NCBI RefSeq assembly: GCF_023646285.1 | Contig: NZ_JAMOKX010000002.1 | Location: 272,949-336,948 of the forward strand | DNA length: 64,000 nt | Reading direction: 5' to 3' | DNA from: Helicobacter colisuis | Lineage (GTDB): Bacteria; Campylobacterota; Campylobacteria; Campylobacterales; Helicobacteraceae | Shown: positions 22,609 to 30,922 of the stretch, piece after piece | Layout: each line of letters begins with the position of its first letter | How positions within the stretch are numbered: position 1 is the stretch's first letter | Notes under the pieces: model-generated | Told to the model about the DNA's origin: nothing | Seen by the model: only the letters and a program-made list of their open reading frames with translations | Database searches by the model: none | Program-made: the position numbers and the translations under genes

Positions 22609-25230
22609 TCACTCCCACTCAATCGTTCCCGGGGGTTTAGAAGTAATGTCATATACGACGCGGTTTATGCCCTCTACTTCATTAATGATACGATTAGACA
22701 CAGATTCTAAAAATTCGTGAGGCAAATGCGAAAAAGTCGCTGTCATTCCATCAAGCGCTTCTACCGCACGCACACAGATTGTGTTATCATAAGTGCGGTT
22801 ATCGCCCATTACCCCCACACTCTTGACATTCAAAAGCACACAAAATGCCTGCCACACGCTATCATATAGATTCCACTTATGCAACTCTTCTATAAAAATA
22901 CAATCCGCTTCTTTCAAAAGATCCAAATCCGCTTGATTGACTTCTCCCATAATACGAATAGCAAGTCCTGGTCCTGGGAATGGGTGACGCATAAGCATAG
23001 ATTCTGGCATACCAAGCTCTCGCCCCAAAGCCCTCACCTCATCTTTGAAAAGCTCCCTTAGTGGCTCGATTAGCTCAAATTTCATCCATTCAGGCAAGCC
23101 CCCTACATTGTGATGAGATTTTATCGTTTTGCTTGGTCCTTTCACGCTCACAGATTCAATCACATCAGGATACAGCGTGCCTTGTGCGAGGAATTTTATC
23201 TCGCCATTGGCATTGTGCGCTCTAGCCTCACGCTCAAACACCTTGATAAAAGTCTCACCGATGATTTTACGCTTACTCTCAGGATCTCGCACACCTTTAA
23301 GCAATCCCAAAAACTCTTCACTTGCATCAATGGTGATAAGTGGCACACGCAAGTTTTCCCTAAACATTTTCTCCACGGCTTCTCTCTCGCCTTTGCGTAA
23401 AAGCCCCGTATCCACAAAAATAGGGATAAGGTTTTCCCCAATCGCACGATAAAGCAATGTAGCTACGACACTAGAATCCACTCCACCACTCACTGCACAA
23501 AGCACCTTGTGAGGTTTGGCTTTATCTGCATACCCAAATGCACAGCTTGTCAAATGATCGCACACAAGCCCCACAGACTGCATAAAGGCATAAATCCCTG
23601 TGCTTCCTACAAAGCTAAAGCCGCGCTTTTTGAGATCATTTGCGATTGTGTCAGAAAGTGGCGTATGTGTGGGAATCTCCTCCAAACTCTCAAAATGATT
23701 GATAATTGGTGTATTATCTACATAACCCCAAAGAAACTTCGCAAAGCTCCCAAACTCACGCTCAATCTCTAAGAATCTTTTGGCATTGTTGATAGCAGAT
23801 TCTATCTTAGCACGATTGCGGATAATACCTGGATTTTCCATAAGTTCTTGTATCTTTGCCTCATCATAAGTGGCTACAATATGAGGATCAAAGGCATCAA
23901 AGGCTGCCCTAAAAGCCTCGCGTTTTTTAAGTATCGTGATCCACGAAAGCCCTGCTTGCATACCCTCTAGCACAAGTTGCTCAAAAAGTCGCTTGTCATC
24001 GTGCTGTGGAATGCCCCACTCAAAATCGTGATAATCTTGATAAAGCTTTTGTGTGGCTTTATCAGAGGCATTATACCCTTGATAAATCCAACTGCATCGT
24101 TGTAGTGGCGCTGTATTCGTTGCTACACAATCCAAACCTAACTCCACCATATCACCACACACCACACCTTTTTCAAAACCAAGTTCGCTAAAAACCTTTA
24201 GCCCTTTTTTGTCGTGTGTATCCCATTGTGTGTGGAAGCTCTGTGCATTTTGGAATTGCATAAGCGTATCTAAAAAAGATTGCGTTACTTCTTTTTGTGT
24301 TAGATTTCTATCGATGATATAACACTCAAAATTGCACCGATAGCCACTTGTATCCTTTACATACACGCAAAAGCCAAAGGCACTTACATTTCCTACATCA
24401 TCTTTTCTGGCAAAAAAATGCTCTGAATTATGAATGCGTTGTTTTAGCGTCGTGGCAATATGCTCTAATAATTTTGCTCCCATAAATCCGTGTGCTTTTG
24501 TGAAGCTTTCTTGCCATAGGGCAAAAATTTGCTCTTGTTGCACGCGATCCTCGGTGCGTTGGAATGTGGGTGTTTGGGATAGTATCCCTGTGATTTTACG
24601 AATCTTATCTATCTCATAGGTGATAAAATTTTTCATATTCCAGCTTGTATCTGCCCTGCAAATATTCACCGCGAAATTTTTGAGAATCTCCCCACCACAC
24701 TCGCTATGCACGACTTCAGGGTGAAACTGCAAAGCATAGATTTGACGCTTTGTGTCTGCTATGGCACAATAATGCGTATTGCCACTTTTGGCTAATTCAC
24801 TAAAGCCTTGCGGGATTTTTTCTACCTTATCAGCGTGACTCATCCACACAACAGAATTATTTTTGACATTTGCAAAAAGTGCTGTATCAGTAGCTAAAAT
24901 CTCTAATTGTGCCTTGCCAAACTCCTGCTCTTTGGCTCGCACCACCGCACCGCCAAAATGATACGCGATATATTGCATACCATAACAAATCCCAAGCACA
25001 GGAATGCCAAGCTCAAAGACTTTGTTATCAGGCTTATATGCCCCCTCTTCATACACACTAGCAGGACCACCGCTTAAAATAATGCCCTTAGGATTCTTAG
25101 CCTTGATAGAATCTATACTTTCAAAATAAGGCACAATCTCGGTATAAACGCCAAACTCCCGAAGTCTCCTAGCGATAAGCTGTGTGTATTGACTCCCAAA
25201 GTCAAGCACTAACATTTCAACATTATTCAT
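22609..25230 (-). CDS. guaA: GMP synthase with inserted GNAT-like and 3-methyladenine DNA glycosylase I domains
   Basis: An 873-residue protein; ordinary GuaA is about 510. Residues 1-200 are the glutamine amidotransferase (C82 in GICYGMQ, H170 and E172 in LQFHPEV). Residues 575-873 are the ATP pyrophosphatase and dimerisation domain (SGGVDSS, 581-587; C-terminal KPPGTIEWE). Between them, in the normal linker, sit about 355 extra residues: a GNAT-like part (about 225-365, ending SELGFEKG) and a complete Tag glycosylase (378-565) with its zinc ligands C379, H401, H559 and C563 and the E422 base-binding residue. It makes GMP from XMP; the insert would excise 3-methyladenine. It lies between hrgA and hsdM on one strand and sampled lines are richer in G+C than neighbours, suggesting transfer. 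Confidence 0.93.
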   Translation of the reverse strand: MNNVEMLVLDFGSQYTQLIARRLREFGVYTEIVPYFESIDSIKAKNPKGIILSGGPASVYEEGAYKPDNKVFELGIPVLGICYGMQYIAYHFGGAVVRAKEQEFGKAQLEILATDTALFANVKNNSVVWMSHADKVEKIPQGFSELAKSGNTHYCAIADTKRQIYALQFHPEVVHSECGGEILKNFAVNICRADTSWNMKNFITYEIDKIRKITGILSQTPTFQRTEDRVQQEQIFALWQESFTKAHGFMGAKLLEHIATTLKQRIHNSEHFFARKDDVGNVSAFGFCVYVKDTSGYRCNFECYIIDRNLTQKEVTQSFLDTLMQFQNAQSFHTQWDTHDKKGLKVFSELGFEKGVVCGDMVELGLDCVATNTAPLQRCSWIYQGYNASDKATQKLYQDYHDFEWGIPQHDDKRLFEQLVLEGMQAGLSWITILKKREAFRAAFDAFDPHIVATYDEAKIQELMENPGIIRNRAKIESAINNAKRFLEIEREFGSFAKFLWGYVDNTPIINHFESLEEIPTHTPLSDTIANDLKKRGFSFVGSTGIYAFMQSVGLVCDHLTSCAFGYADKAKPHKVLCAVSGGVDSSVVATLLYRAIGENLIPIFVDTGLLRKGEREAVEKMFRENLRVPLITIDASEEFLGLLKGVRDPESKRKIIGETFIKVFEREARAHNANGEIKFLAQGTLYPDVIESVSVKGPSKTIKSHHNVGGLPEWMKFELIEPLRELFKDEVRALGRELGMPESMLMRHPFPGPGLAIRIMGEVNQADLDLLKEADCIFIEELHKWNLYDSVWQAFCVLLNVKSVGVMGDNRTYDNTICVRAVEALDGMTATFSHLPHEFLESVSNRIINEVEGINRVVYDITSKPPGTIEWE

Positions 25231-25243
25231 CTTCTTTCCTTAC

Positions 25244-26194
25244 TTAGTCTAAATATATGGTGTTTTTGAGATATTTTTCTAGGGCTTCTTCCTCTAGCGC
25301 CTCATCAAAACAAGCTTGGATTTTTGTATCCGCTCCGGCTTTGATTTGTTTGTTGATATCCGCTACAAACTCCCTAAAATTAGGATTTGAATCCACAAGT
25401 CTATCCATAGTTTGCAAATCAATCTCGCTTCTTTTTGCCGACAACAACACTCGAGAATCCAAAGGATTTGCCTCTAGCTTAATCACTCCTATCCCAAAAC
25501 TTGCATTAAGTCGCCTTAATTCCTCTAGCACATCATCTTCTATGTCTTCAAAAATCACCAAATAACCTTCATTTGCCCAACTAGAATTAGAGACTGCTTG
25601 GAAATAAGATTCTTTTAGATTCCCAAAATTTACCTTGACTTTTAATTCAAACGAAAAGAGGCTGCACACATTGTGATTGATATGTTTGAGGATTTCAAGG
25701 GTTTGGGGTTCATAATCATTAAAAGGTATATAAACGCCCACAATATCTGGGTTTTCCCATTTGTCTTTGCCACTTATTTGTTTTTTGCTTTTTTCGTGAT
25801 AGATTGTTTTGCATTGCAATCTAAATTCAGTTGCATTTGCGAGATAATACACAAGTAAAGGGTGCAAATCTCGCTCTTTATACTTGGTGTTTTTTAGGCT
25901 TTCTGTCTCTTCTTTGGTGATGAGTTCTTGCACATCTTCTTTGAGTTCATCTTTGCGAGATTTGAGCCAAAAGGTGGTAGGTCGCTTGGTGGCAATGAAA
26001 AAGATAGAATCTTGCCTTTTAATATTGAGATAAAGTTGTGCTGCTAAGGTTTGCCAAGGCGTTTTGCCTGTGCTGTCTAAGGATTGCGTAAGTTCCTTTT
26101 GTGCAGCTAGATCCCATATTTGTTGGTAAGTCATAGGTCGCTTAGCTTCTTGCAAAATCTGCTTTGCTAACTCCAAAAATGTCATTTTTGCCAT
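25244..26194 (-). CDS. hrgA: HrgA-like restriction-associated protein (HARE-HTH plus nuclease-like domain)
   Basis: A 316-residue protein. Residues 1-75 form a HARE-HTH winged helix (MTFLELAKQILQEAKRPMTY...TPWQTLAAQLYLNIKR, then RPTTFWL). The remainder, from about residue 105 (LHPLLVYYLA) with ELKVKVNFGN and a FIFEDIEDDVLEELRR-like region, resembles the restriction-endonuclease-like part of H. pylori HrgA, a strain-variable gene that replaces hpyIIIR. Its role in cells is not established. It ends 13 bases before guaA on the same strand and appears to head the whole hrgA-guaA-hsdMSR run. The HTH end is clear; the nuclease assignment is by family resemblance. Confidence 0.75.
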   Translation of the reverse strand: MAKMTFLELAKQILQEAKRPMTYQQIWDLAAQKELTQSLDSTGKTPWQTLAAQLYLNIKRQDSIFFIATKRPTTFWLKSRKDELKEDVQELITKEETESLKNTKYKERDLHPLLVYYLANATEFRLQCKTIYHEKSKKQISGKDKWENPDIVGVYIPFNDYEPQTLEILKHINHNVCSLFSFELKVKVNFGNLKESYFQAVSNSSWANEGYLVIFEDIEDDVLEELRRLNASFGIGVIKLEANPLDSRVLLSAKRSEIDLQTMDRLVDSNPNFREFVADINKQIKAGADTKIQACFDEALEEEALEKYLKNTIYLD

Positions 26195-26304
26195 AGGATT
26201 CCCTGCTGTTAGGTTTTGATGTGGGGTATTATATTGTATTTTTACTTAAAGGAGAGTTGATTAGGGCGGTTATGAGAAGCTAGATACACGCTATAAGTAG
26301 CTTA

Positions 26305-26634
26305 TCATTCTTTGTGGTTATTGCAAGTAATTTTTTGCAATGGCGGTAATGATAATTGAAGTTCTTGTATAGCCTTTAGGCATTCTATGTGAAATATAGA
26401 AAGATTCTCATTAATGCCATAATATGCCCAAGTGCCTTTGCGTTTGACATATAAAAATCCACAATCTTTTAGAATCTTTAAGTGTCTTGAAAGGCGAGAT
26501 TGCTTTAAGTCAAGTGCGTTTTGTAAATCACAGACGCAAAGCTCACCATGATTTTGTAAAAATGCCAAAATTATTACACGAGTTTCATCATTAAGAGCAC
26601 CTATGAGATTAAGAAAAGCATTCATTTTGTCCAT
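26305..26634 (-). CDS. arsR: ArsR-family metalloregulator
   Basis: A winged-helix repressor of about 109 residues from the ATG at 26634 (MDKMNAFLNL), chosen because it follows AAAGGTGATAAG and does not overlap arsP; a longer frame from 26670 would overlap. The arsenite-sensing ELCVCDL cysteine pair lies in the alpha-3 helix, followed by the SRLSRHLKILKDCGFL recognition helix. It would release DNA when As(III) or a related metalloid binds. It lies ten bases after arsP on the same strand, so both are probably autoregulated from the operator upstream of arsP. It is of normal size for the family. Confidence 0.9.
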   Translation of the reverse strand: MDKMNAFLNLIGALNDETRVIILAFLQNHGELCVCDLQNALDLKQSRLSRHLKILKDCGFLYVKRKGTWAYYGINENLSIFHIECLKAIQELQLSLPPLQKITCNNHKE

Positions 26635-26644
26635 CTTATCACCT

Positions 26645-27637
26645 TTATATAAGATACATAATGCCACCAAAACCTATGGCAATAAAAAGAATTAAACTAA
26701 CAAAAATTGCTAGGAATCTCATTGTAAATATACTTTGTAAAAGAATAAGTTCAGGCAAAGAGCATCCAGCACCAGCTATCAAAAAACTAAAGATTATGCC
26801 TTCATGCACACCCACTCCAAGCAAAGCCAAACCAATGGGAATAATAGCTTCCACTCTAATATATAGCAAGACTCCAATAAATGCCGCAAAAACCACACCC
26901 AAAAAGCCAAAATTACTTAAGTGATTTTGGATAAATTCTTGTGGCACAAATCCATGAATACAAGCTCCTATGCCCATACCTATGACAATATATGGAATGA
27001 GTTTCTTATAATCTTTTAGGCTTTGATAAAAGAGGTTTTTGATAGATATATTCTTTGTGTTTTCACAGCAATTTTGGCTTGAAGTTTCATTGTTACAACA
27101 ACTCCCTGCTTGTAGCTTTATGGTGCTAAATGAAGTAAGCTTGGTAGGCTTATTAGAAGTAAAAATTGAAGGCTTTGTGTGTATAGAATCTTGCCTAAAA
27201 TCTTGTTTTAACAATGTTGTTGTATCTAGGGTTTGTAGCAAAATTGAAATAATAAAAATTGCAACACAAAGGACAATAACATAGATTAGAGTGATTTTAA
27301 ATCCAAAAGCTAAAAATAACATTACAACAATGATAGGATTAATAAGAGGCGAAGTAAAAAGATAAGCAATACAAACACCAAAAGCTACATTTGCCTTAAG
27401 CAATGCACGAAGCAAAGGTATAGTAGAACAAGAGCAAAAAGGTGTAAGAGCACCAAGCAAGATAGATTTGATATAGCTAGAATACGAATCTTTTTGCAAA
27501 TGATTTTTGAATAGATTCTGAGATTTTTGCTGGATTAGAGCTATAAGCATTTGCACCGCAACAAAAAGAACAGACAATTCGACAAAATACAAACAAAAAA
27601 GTTTTATGCTTTCTAAAAAACTTACCGACATAACCAA
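26645..27637 (-). CDS. arsP: Organoarsenical efflux permease ArsP
   Basis: A 330-residue permease with eight or more helices. The conserved TPFCSCSTIPLL motif (about residues 60-71) carries the cysteines that bind trivalent organoarsenicals, and a second GAGCSLPEL motif lies near the C-terminus. ArsP of Campylobacter exports trivalent roxarsone and methylarsenite from the cytoplasm. A central loop holds two more cysteine pairs (SCCNN and NCCEN, about residues 180-195), which could bind metal. The second methionine (MSVSFL, 27631) is a possible start. It forms an operon with arsR and has a set of ATATCA repeats upstream. Confidence 0.88.
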   Translation of the reverse strand: MVMSVSFLESIKLFCLYFVELSVLFVAVQMLIALIQQKSQNLFKNHLQKDSYSSYIKSILLGALTPFCSCSTIPLLRALLKANVAFGVCIAYLFTSPLINPIIVVMLFLAFGFKITLIYVIVLCVAIFIISILLQTLDTTTLLKQDFRQDSIHTKPSIFTSNKPTKLTSFSTIKLQAGSCCNNETSSQNCCENTKNISIKNLFYQSLKDYKKLIPYIVIGMGIGACIHGFVPQEFIQNHLSNFGFLGVVFAAFIGVLLYIRVEAIIPIGLALLGVGVHEGIIFSFLIAGAGCSLPELILLQSIFTMRFLAIFVSLILFIAIGFGGIMYLI

Positions 27638-27656
27638 TCCTTATTAAAAAATCGAA

Positions 27657-27687
27657 ATATCATTATATCAAAATATATCAATATATT
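27657..27687 (-). promoter_or_regulatory. Probable ArsR operator of arsPR
   Basis: Three ATATCA words start at 27657, 27665 and 27675, and the last sits inside a perfect palindrome AATATAT-CA-ATATATT (27672-27687). All lie 20-50 bases upstream of the arsP start on the minus strand, where the promoter should be. ArsR proteins bind short AT-rich inverted repeats, so this is the best candidate operator. The site is proposed from sequence only. Confidence 0.5.
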
Positions 27688-27908
27688 AGAAATATAATCT
27701 AAGCTTAAATATTCAGCGATATAAGAATTGCACAATACGGCTACAAAAAAAATCTACATACATTTCACAAATATCAAAATATCACAGATATAATGAGCGT
27801 AATTTTTCATAAAGAAGTGAAAAATCCTACAAAACAAGACTCAATACATTAAAGCTTAATGGGATAAATCTTGTGATGAAAATATCACACATTTTTGGTT
27901 CTTGTGTT

Positions 27909-27946
27909 AGCCCATTACCAAGCAAAATTTTGTGCTTGTTGGGGCT
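27909..27946. terminator. Large stem-loop past the end of the aldo/keto reductase gene
   Basis: AGCCC (27909-27913) pairs with GGGCT (27942-27946), enclosing a second stem of CCAAGCA with TGCTTG plus a small bulge. It is 15 bases past the stop of the minus-strand gene at 27962 and probably ends that transcript, although no T-run follows on the minus strand. Confidence 0.5.
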
Positions 27947-27961
27947 TTGTTGTTAATAATT

Positions 27962-28996
27962 TTAATACAGATTCACAGGATAAGGATCTCTGTTATCTAC
28001 CGTAAATCTCTGATGCCAATATGGATATGCCAATTTTGTTTGACTAGTCTTATCTAATCTTTTGATATGTTCTGCATCAAGTTGTAACTCGCTAGCTTGC
28101 AAATTTTCTTTTAATTGCTCAACTTTTGTAGCACCTATCACAAGGGAGCTAATTGTCGGTCTTGATAATACCCAAGCAAGTGCAATTTGTGCTATTGAAT
28201 AACTAGTTTCTTTGCTAATAGATTCTAACTCATCTACAATATTTAATAAATGCTCTCTATCCATATCCCAAGCACCGCCTCTTCCTAATCTAGAATCATC
28301 AATGTTTTGCTTACTTCTTGTGATTTTACCTGATAGCAGAGATCCACTCAAAGGACTCCAAACAAGTGTGCCGATTTTTTCTTCTATGCCAAGTGGCATT
28401 AACTCATTTTCAAATTCTCTCGCACCAAGTGAATAATACGCTTGATGCACCACGGGTCTTTGGAGATTATAGGCATCTGCAACACTAAGCATTTTCATCA
28501 AATGCCAACCTGAATAATTGCTCACGCCAAAATAGCGTATTTTGCCTGATTTGACTAAGTCATTAAGTGTTTGCAAGGCTTCTATATGTGGAGTTTTTGC
28601 ATCATAGCAATGTAAATGATACAAATCAATATAATCAGTTTGCAATCTCTGCAAACTGGCTTCAATACTTTGCAAAATCTTTGATCTTGAAGTGCCAATG
28701 TCATTTGGATTATCACTCATCCACATACCTGTTTTTGTAGAGATAAAAACTTCAGATCTTTGGTAATCCTTAAGGGCTTGTCCCAAAATAATTTCAGAAT
28801 CTCCAAGAGAATAACAATCCGCGGTATCAAAGGCATTAAACCCTAAATCCATACACACTTTAATCAAAGCCTTAGCCTCATCTACTTGAGTGCTACCCCA
28901 TTTTTTGAAAAGCTCTGTGCTGCCTCCAAATGTCGCAGTTCCTAGCATCATATTTGGGATAACTTGCCCACTATTGCCTAAATATCTGTATTTCAT
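27962..28996 (-). CDS. Aldo/keto reductase
   Basis: A 344-residue NADPH-dependent oxidoreductase with the TIM-barrel AKR pattern. The catalytic tetrad is visible as D and Y in FDTADCYSLG, K in ISTKTG and H in YHLHCYD. The C-terminal SLVIGATKVEQLKENLQA segment is the usual NADPH-binding region. It reduces aldehydes or ketones; the natural substrate cannot be read from sequence. It stands alone between arsPR and the arsB block, on the same strand. Length is normal, and the start is preceded by AGGAGATATGT, a good ribosome-binding site. Confidence 0.88.
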   Translation of the reverse strand: MKYRYLGNSGQVIPNMMLGTATFGGSTELFKKWGSTQVDEAKALIKVCMDLGFNAFDTADCYSLGDSEIILGQALKDYQRSEVFISTKTGMWMSDNPNDIGTSRSKILQSIEASLQRLQTDYIDLYHLHCYDAKTPHIEALQTLNDLVKSGKIRYFGVSNYSGWHLMKMLSVADAYNLQRPVVHQAYYSLGAREFENELMPLGIEEKIGTLVWSPLSGSLLSGKITRSKQNIDDSRLGRGGAWDMDREHLLNIVDELESISKETSYSIAQIALAWVLSRPTISSLVIGATKVEQLKENLQASELQLDAEHIKRLDKTSQTKLAYPYWHQRFTVDNRDPYPVNLY

Positions 28997-29069
28997 ACAT
29001 ATCTCCTATAACAAATAATTAAACTTGGCATTATACACGCCACGCGATACATTTCAGCAAACCCTAGAT

Positions 29070-29288
29070 TCAAAAATGCACTTGTGCAAGATGTCTAAAA
29101 ACAACCCAAGAAAAACTCCACACAATTAACCCAAGCAACGCACAAAGAGAAGTAATTGTGCCAATAAGCCCAATTTGCCCCTCTAAAAAATGATAATTTT
29201 TTAAAAATACGCCTAGATAAGGACCTAAGCCATCACGCACATCAGCAATAAAGAAATTTAACCAAGCTAGAGTGTTGTATGTATTCAT
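29070..29288 (-). pseudogene. N-terminal remnant of an MFS transporter
   Basis: A 72-residue frame that begins like a full MFS permease (ADVRDGLGPYLGVFL, then GQIGLIGTITSLCALLG) and has lost the remaining helices. After about residue 52 the sequence no longer follows the family and ends in VVFRHLAQVHF. Full-length relatives have twelve helices. No continuation is seen in other frames toward the aldo/keto reductase, so a deletion is more likely than a simple frameshift. It sits between arsB and the aldo/keto reductase, in a region that looks rearranged. Confidence 0.65.
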
Positions 29289-29386
29289 TATTGGTTTTTG
29301 TGATAATTTGAAACAAAAATGTGATTTTACATTAAATTTTATTTGAATTAAAGGTTTGTAAGGATTTAGTGTTGATTTAAAGGGAA

Positions 29387-30742
29387 TTAATAAAAAATCA
29401 TTGCACTAATCCATAGTCCAAAAAGAGAAACTAGAAGAACAAAAAAGACAAGAATAAAAGCAAAAATTATGTATTGTAGGAGTGAAATTTTGATATTGTA
29501 GATTTTAAGTTTAAGCAAAAAGAGTAGGGTAGCAAGTGATCCTAAGGGTGTGAGTTTGGAGCCTATATTGCAGCCTAGTAAGTGTGCAAATGCAAGGGTT
29601 TGAGTGTGTAGTGAATTAAGTTCAAAAGATTGAAGTGTGAGATTACCTAAGAGCACCATAGGAAGATTATTTATAATGCTAGAACCAAGGCTTGAGAAGA
29701 TTCCAACACTAAAGATTTGCATTAAAAGTGGTGCTAAGTCTATAGAATCAAAAATAATTTGCATAGTATCTAAAAAACCTGCATTTTTCACGCCAAAGAC
29801 AACAACGAAAAGTCCAAAACTAAAAATCACCACAGAAAAAGGAGTTTCTTTTAATAAAGTTTTAACTTGAATCAAATCTAAAGCTTTTGCATAGATGAGC
29901 GCAATAAGGCTAATGCCAAATAAAAAGATATAGAGTTCTATGCCATAGTGTTGCCCAAGAGTGATGCCTATAAACAAAATAATGATTAAGATATAGCATA
30001 AAGCAAGAGTTATTTTGGAGGGCTTGTGGTTTGAATTTGGATTGGAATTGACATTATCACTAAGCGGAGTGTCTGGTTTAAAATGGAGAGTGTGTGGCAA
30101 GAATTGTCTAAAACAAATCCAAGCAATGATGATAAAGACAAATATTCCAAAAATTTGAGGTAGCGCCATCATCATAGCAAAGTGCAAAAAGCTGATTTTA
30201 AACATTTCTGCTGTGATAATATTAGTAAGATTAGAAATAATAAAGGCATTAGAAGCAAAATCGCTAATAAAGCTAATAAGAAGCAAGAAAACCACAAGAG
30301 GCGAGAAAGAAGCAAAAAATTTTATTTTTGGGGTGATATGTTTTTGTTTGCTAAAGTCTATTTTGTTGAAAAGTGCTAATACAAGTGGAGTTAGCACTAA
30401 AATTGCTCCATCATTGGCAAAAACCATACTCACTATACTGCCTAAAATGATAAGCAATACAAAAAATTTCCAAGTATGAATGCAATGTGTATTAGGAATG
30501 ATATATGAAGCAAGATGAGAAAAGAATCCAAGCTTTTCAAAAGCAAGACTAAAAAGAATAAGTCCAATGAGTGCTAAAGTGCTGGGTTTGGTGATTTCCC
30601 AAACAAGTGCTATATTATCAAGACTAACTACATTTAAGCCATAAACACACATTGCGCCAAGTGTGCTAAAAACCCATATAGGCAACTTAAAGGGACGCAT
30701 ATAAATGCAAAATATTGTTGCTACAAAAATAATATAACCCAT
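29387..30742 (-). CDS. arsB: Arsenite efflux permease ArsB
   Basis: A 451-residue membrane protein of the ArsB/NhaD (ion transporter) superfamily with about eleven helices. Two family signatures are present: ANDGAILVLTPLVLAL (about 109-124) in the first half and GCNIGSKLTPLGSLATLL (about 388-405) in the second. It exports arsenite or antimonite from the cytoplasm using the proton gradient. It is not in the arsPR operon but is on the same strand about 3 kb upstream, with a separate promoter region toward putA. The size is normal for ArsB. Related NhaD or DASS carriers are alternatives but fit the motifs less well. Confidence 0.85.
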   Translation of the reverse strand: MGYIIFVATIFCIYMRPFKLPIWVFSTLGAMCVYGLNVVSLDNIALVWEITKPSTLALIGLILFSLAFEKLGFFSHLASYIIPNTHCIHTWKFFVLLIILGSIVSMVFANDGAILVLTPLVLALFNKIDFSKQKHITPKIKFFASFSPLVVFLLLISFISDFASNAFIISNLTNIITAEMFKISFLHFAMMMALPQIFGIFVFIIIAWICFRQFLPHTLHFKPDTPLSDNVNSNPNSNHKPSKITLALCYILIIILFIGITLGQHYGIELYIFLFGISLIALIYAKALDLIQVKTLLKETPFSVVIFSFGLFVVVFGVKNAGFLDTMQIIFDSIDLAPLLMQIFSVGIFSSLGSSIINNLPMVLLGNLTLQSFELNSLHTQTLAFAHLLGCNIGSKLTPLGSLATLLFLLKLKIYNIKISLLQYIIFAFILVFFVLLVSLFGLWISAMIFY

Positions 30743-30922
30743 AATCTCACTTAAATTGATGTTGAAATTAATCTTAAATTATAACATACTTAAAATATTG
30801 ATGTTACTAAAACATACATATTGGTTAAAAATAAGATAACTTTTATAGAACTTTATTAGTGTTCTTGTTATTTTTTGTAAAATCGAGGTGAATATATTTC
30901 AATTAATGTTAAGGAGTGATAA

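Larger units (their letters stand above)
27638..27961. other. Gene-free stretch upstream of arsP
   Basis: About 324 bases without a supported gene. It holds the presumed ArsR operator next to arsP, a second cluster of ATATCA words (27771-27784 and 27882-27887), and a strong stem-loop at 27909-27946 near the end of the aldo/keto reductase gene. A 19-codon frame at 27794 lacks a ribosome-binding site and is not called. Confidence 0.6.

Noticed and set aside
22590..22652. Upstream in-frame methionine for HsdM (start at 22652)
   Set aside because: It overlaps guaA and adds residues unlike HsdM; the ATG at 22589 has a good ribosome-binding site and the family-typical MDTAQFQP start.
27794..27853. 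A 19-codon frame starting ATGAGCGTAATT in the gap upstream of arsP
   Set aside because: No ribosome-binding site, and it lies in AT-rich intergenic DNA with no other gene signal.
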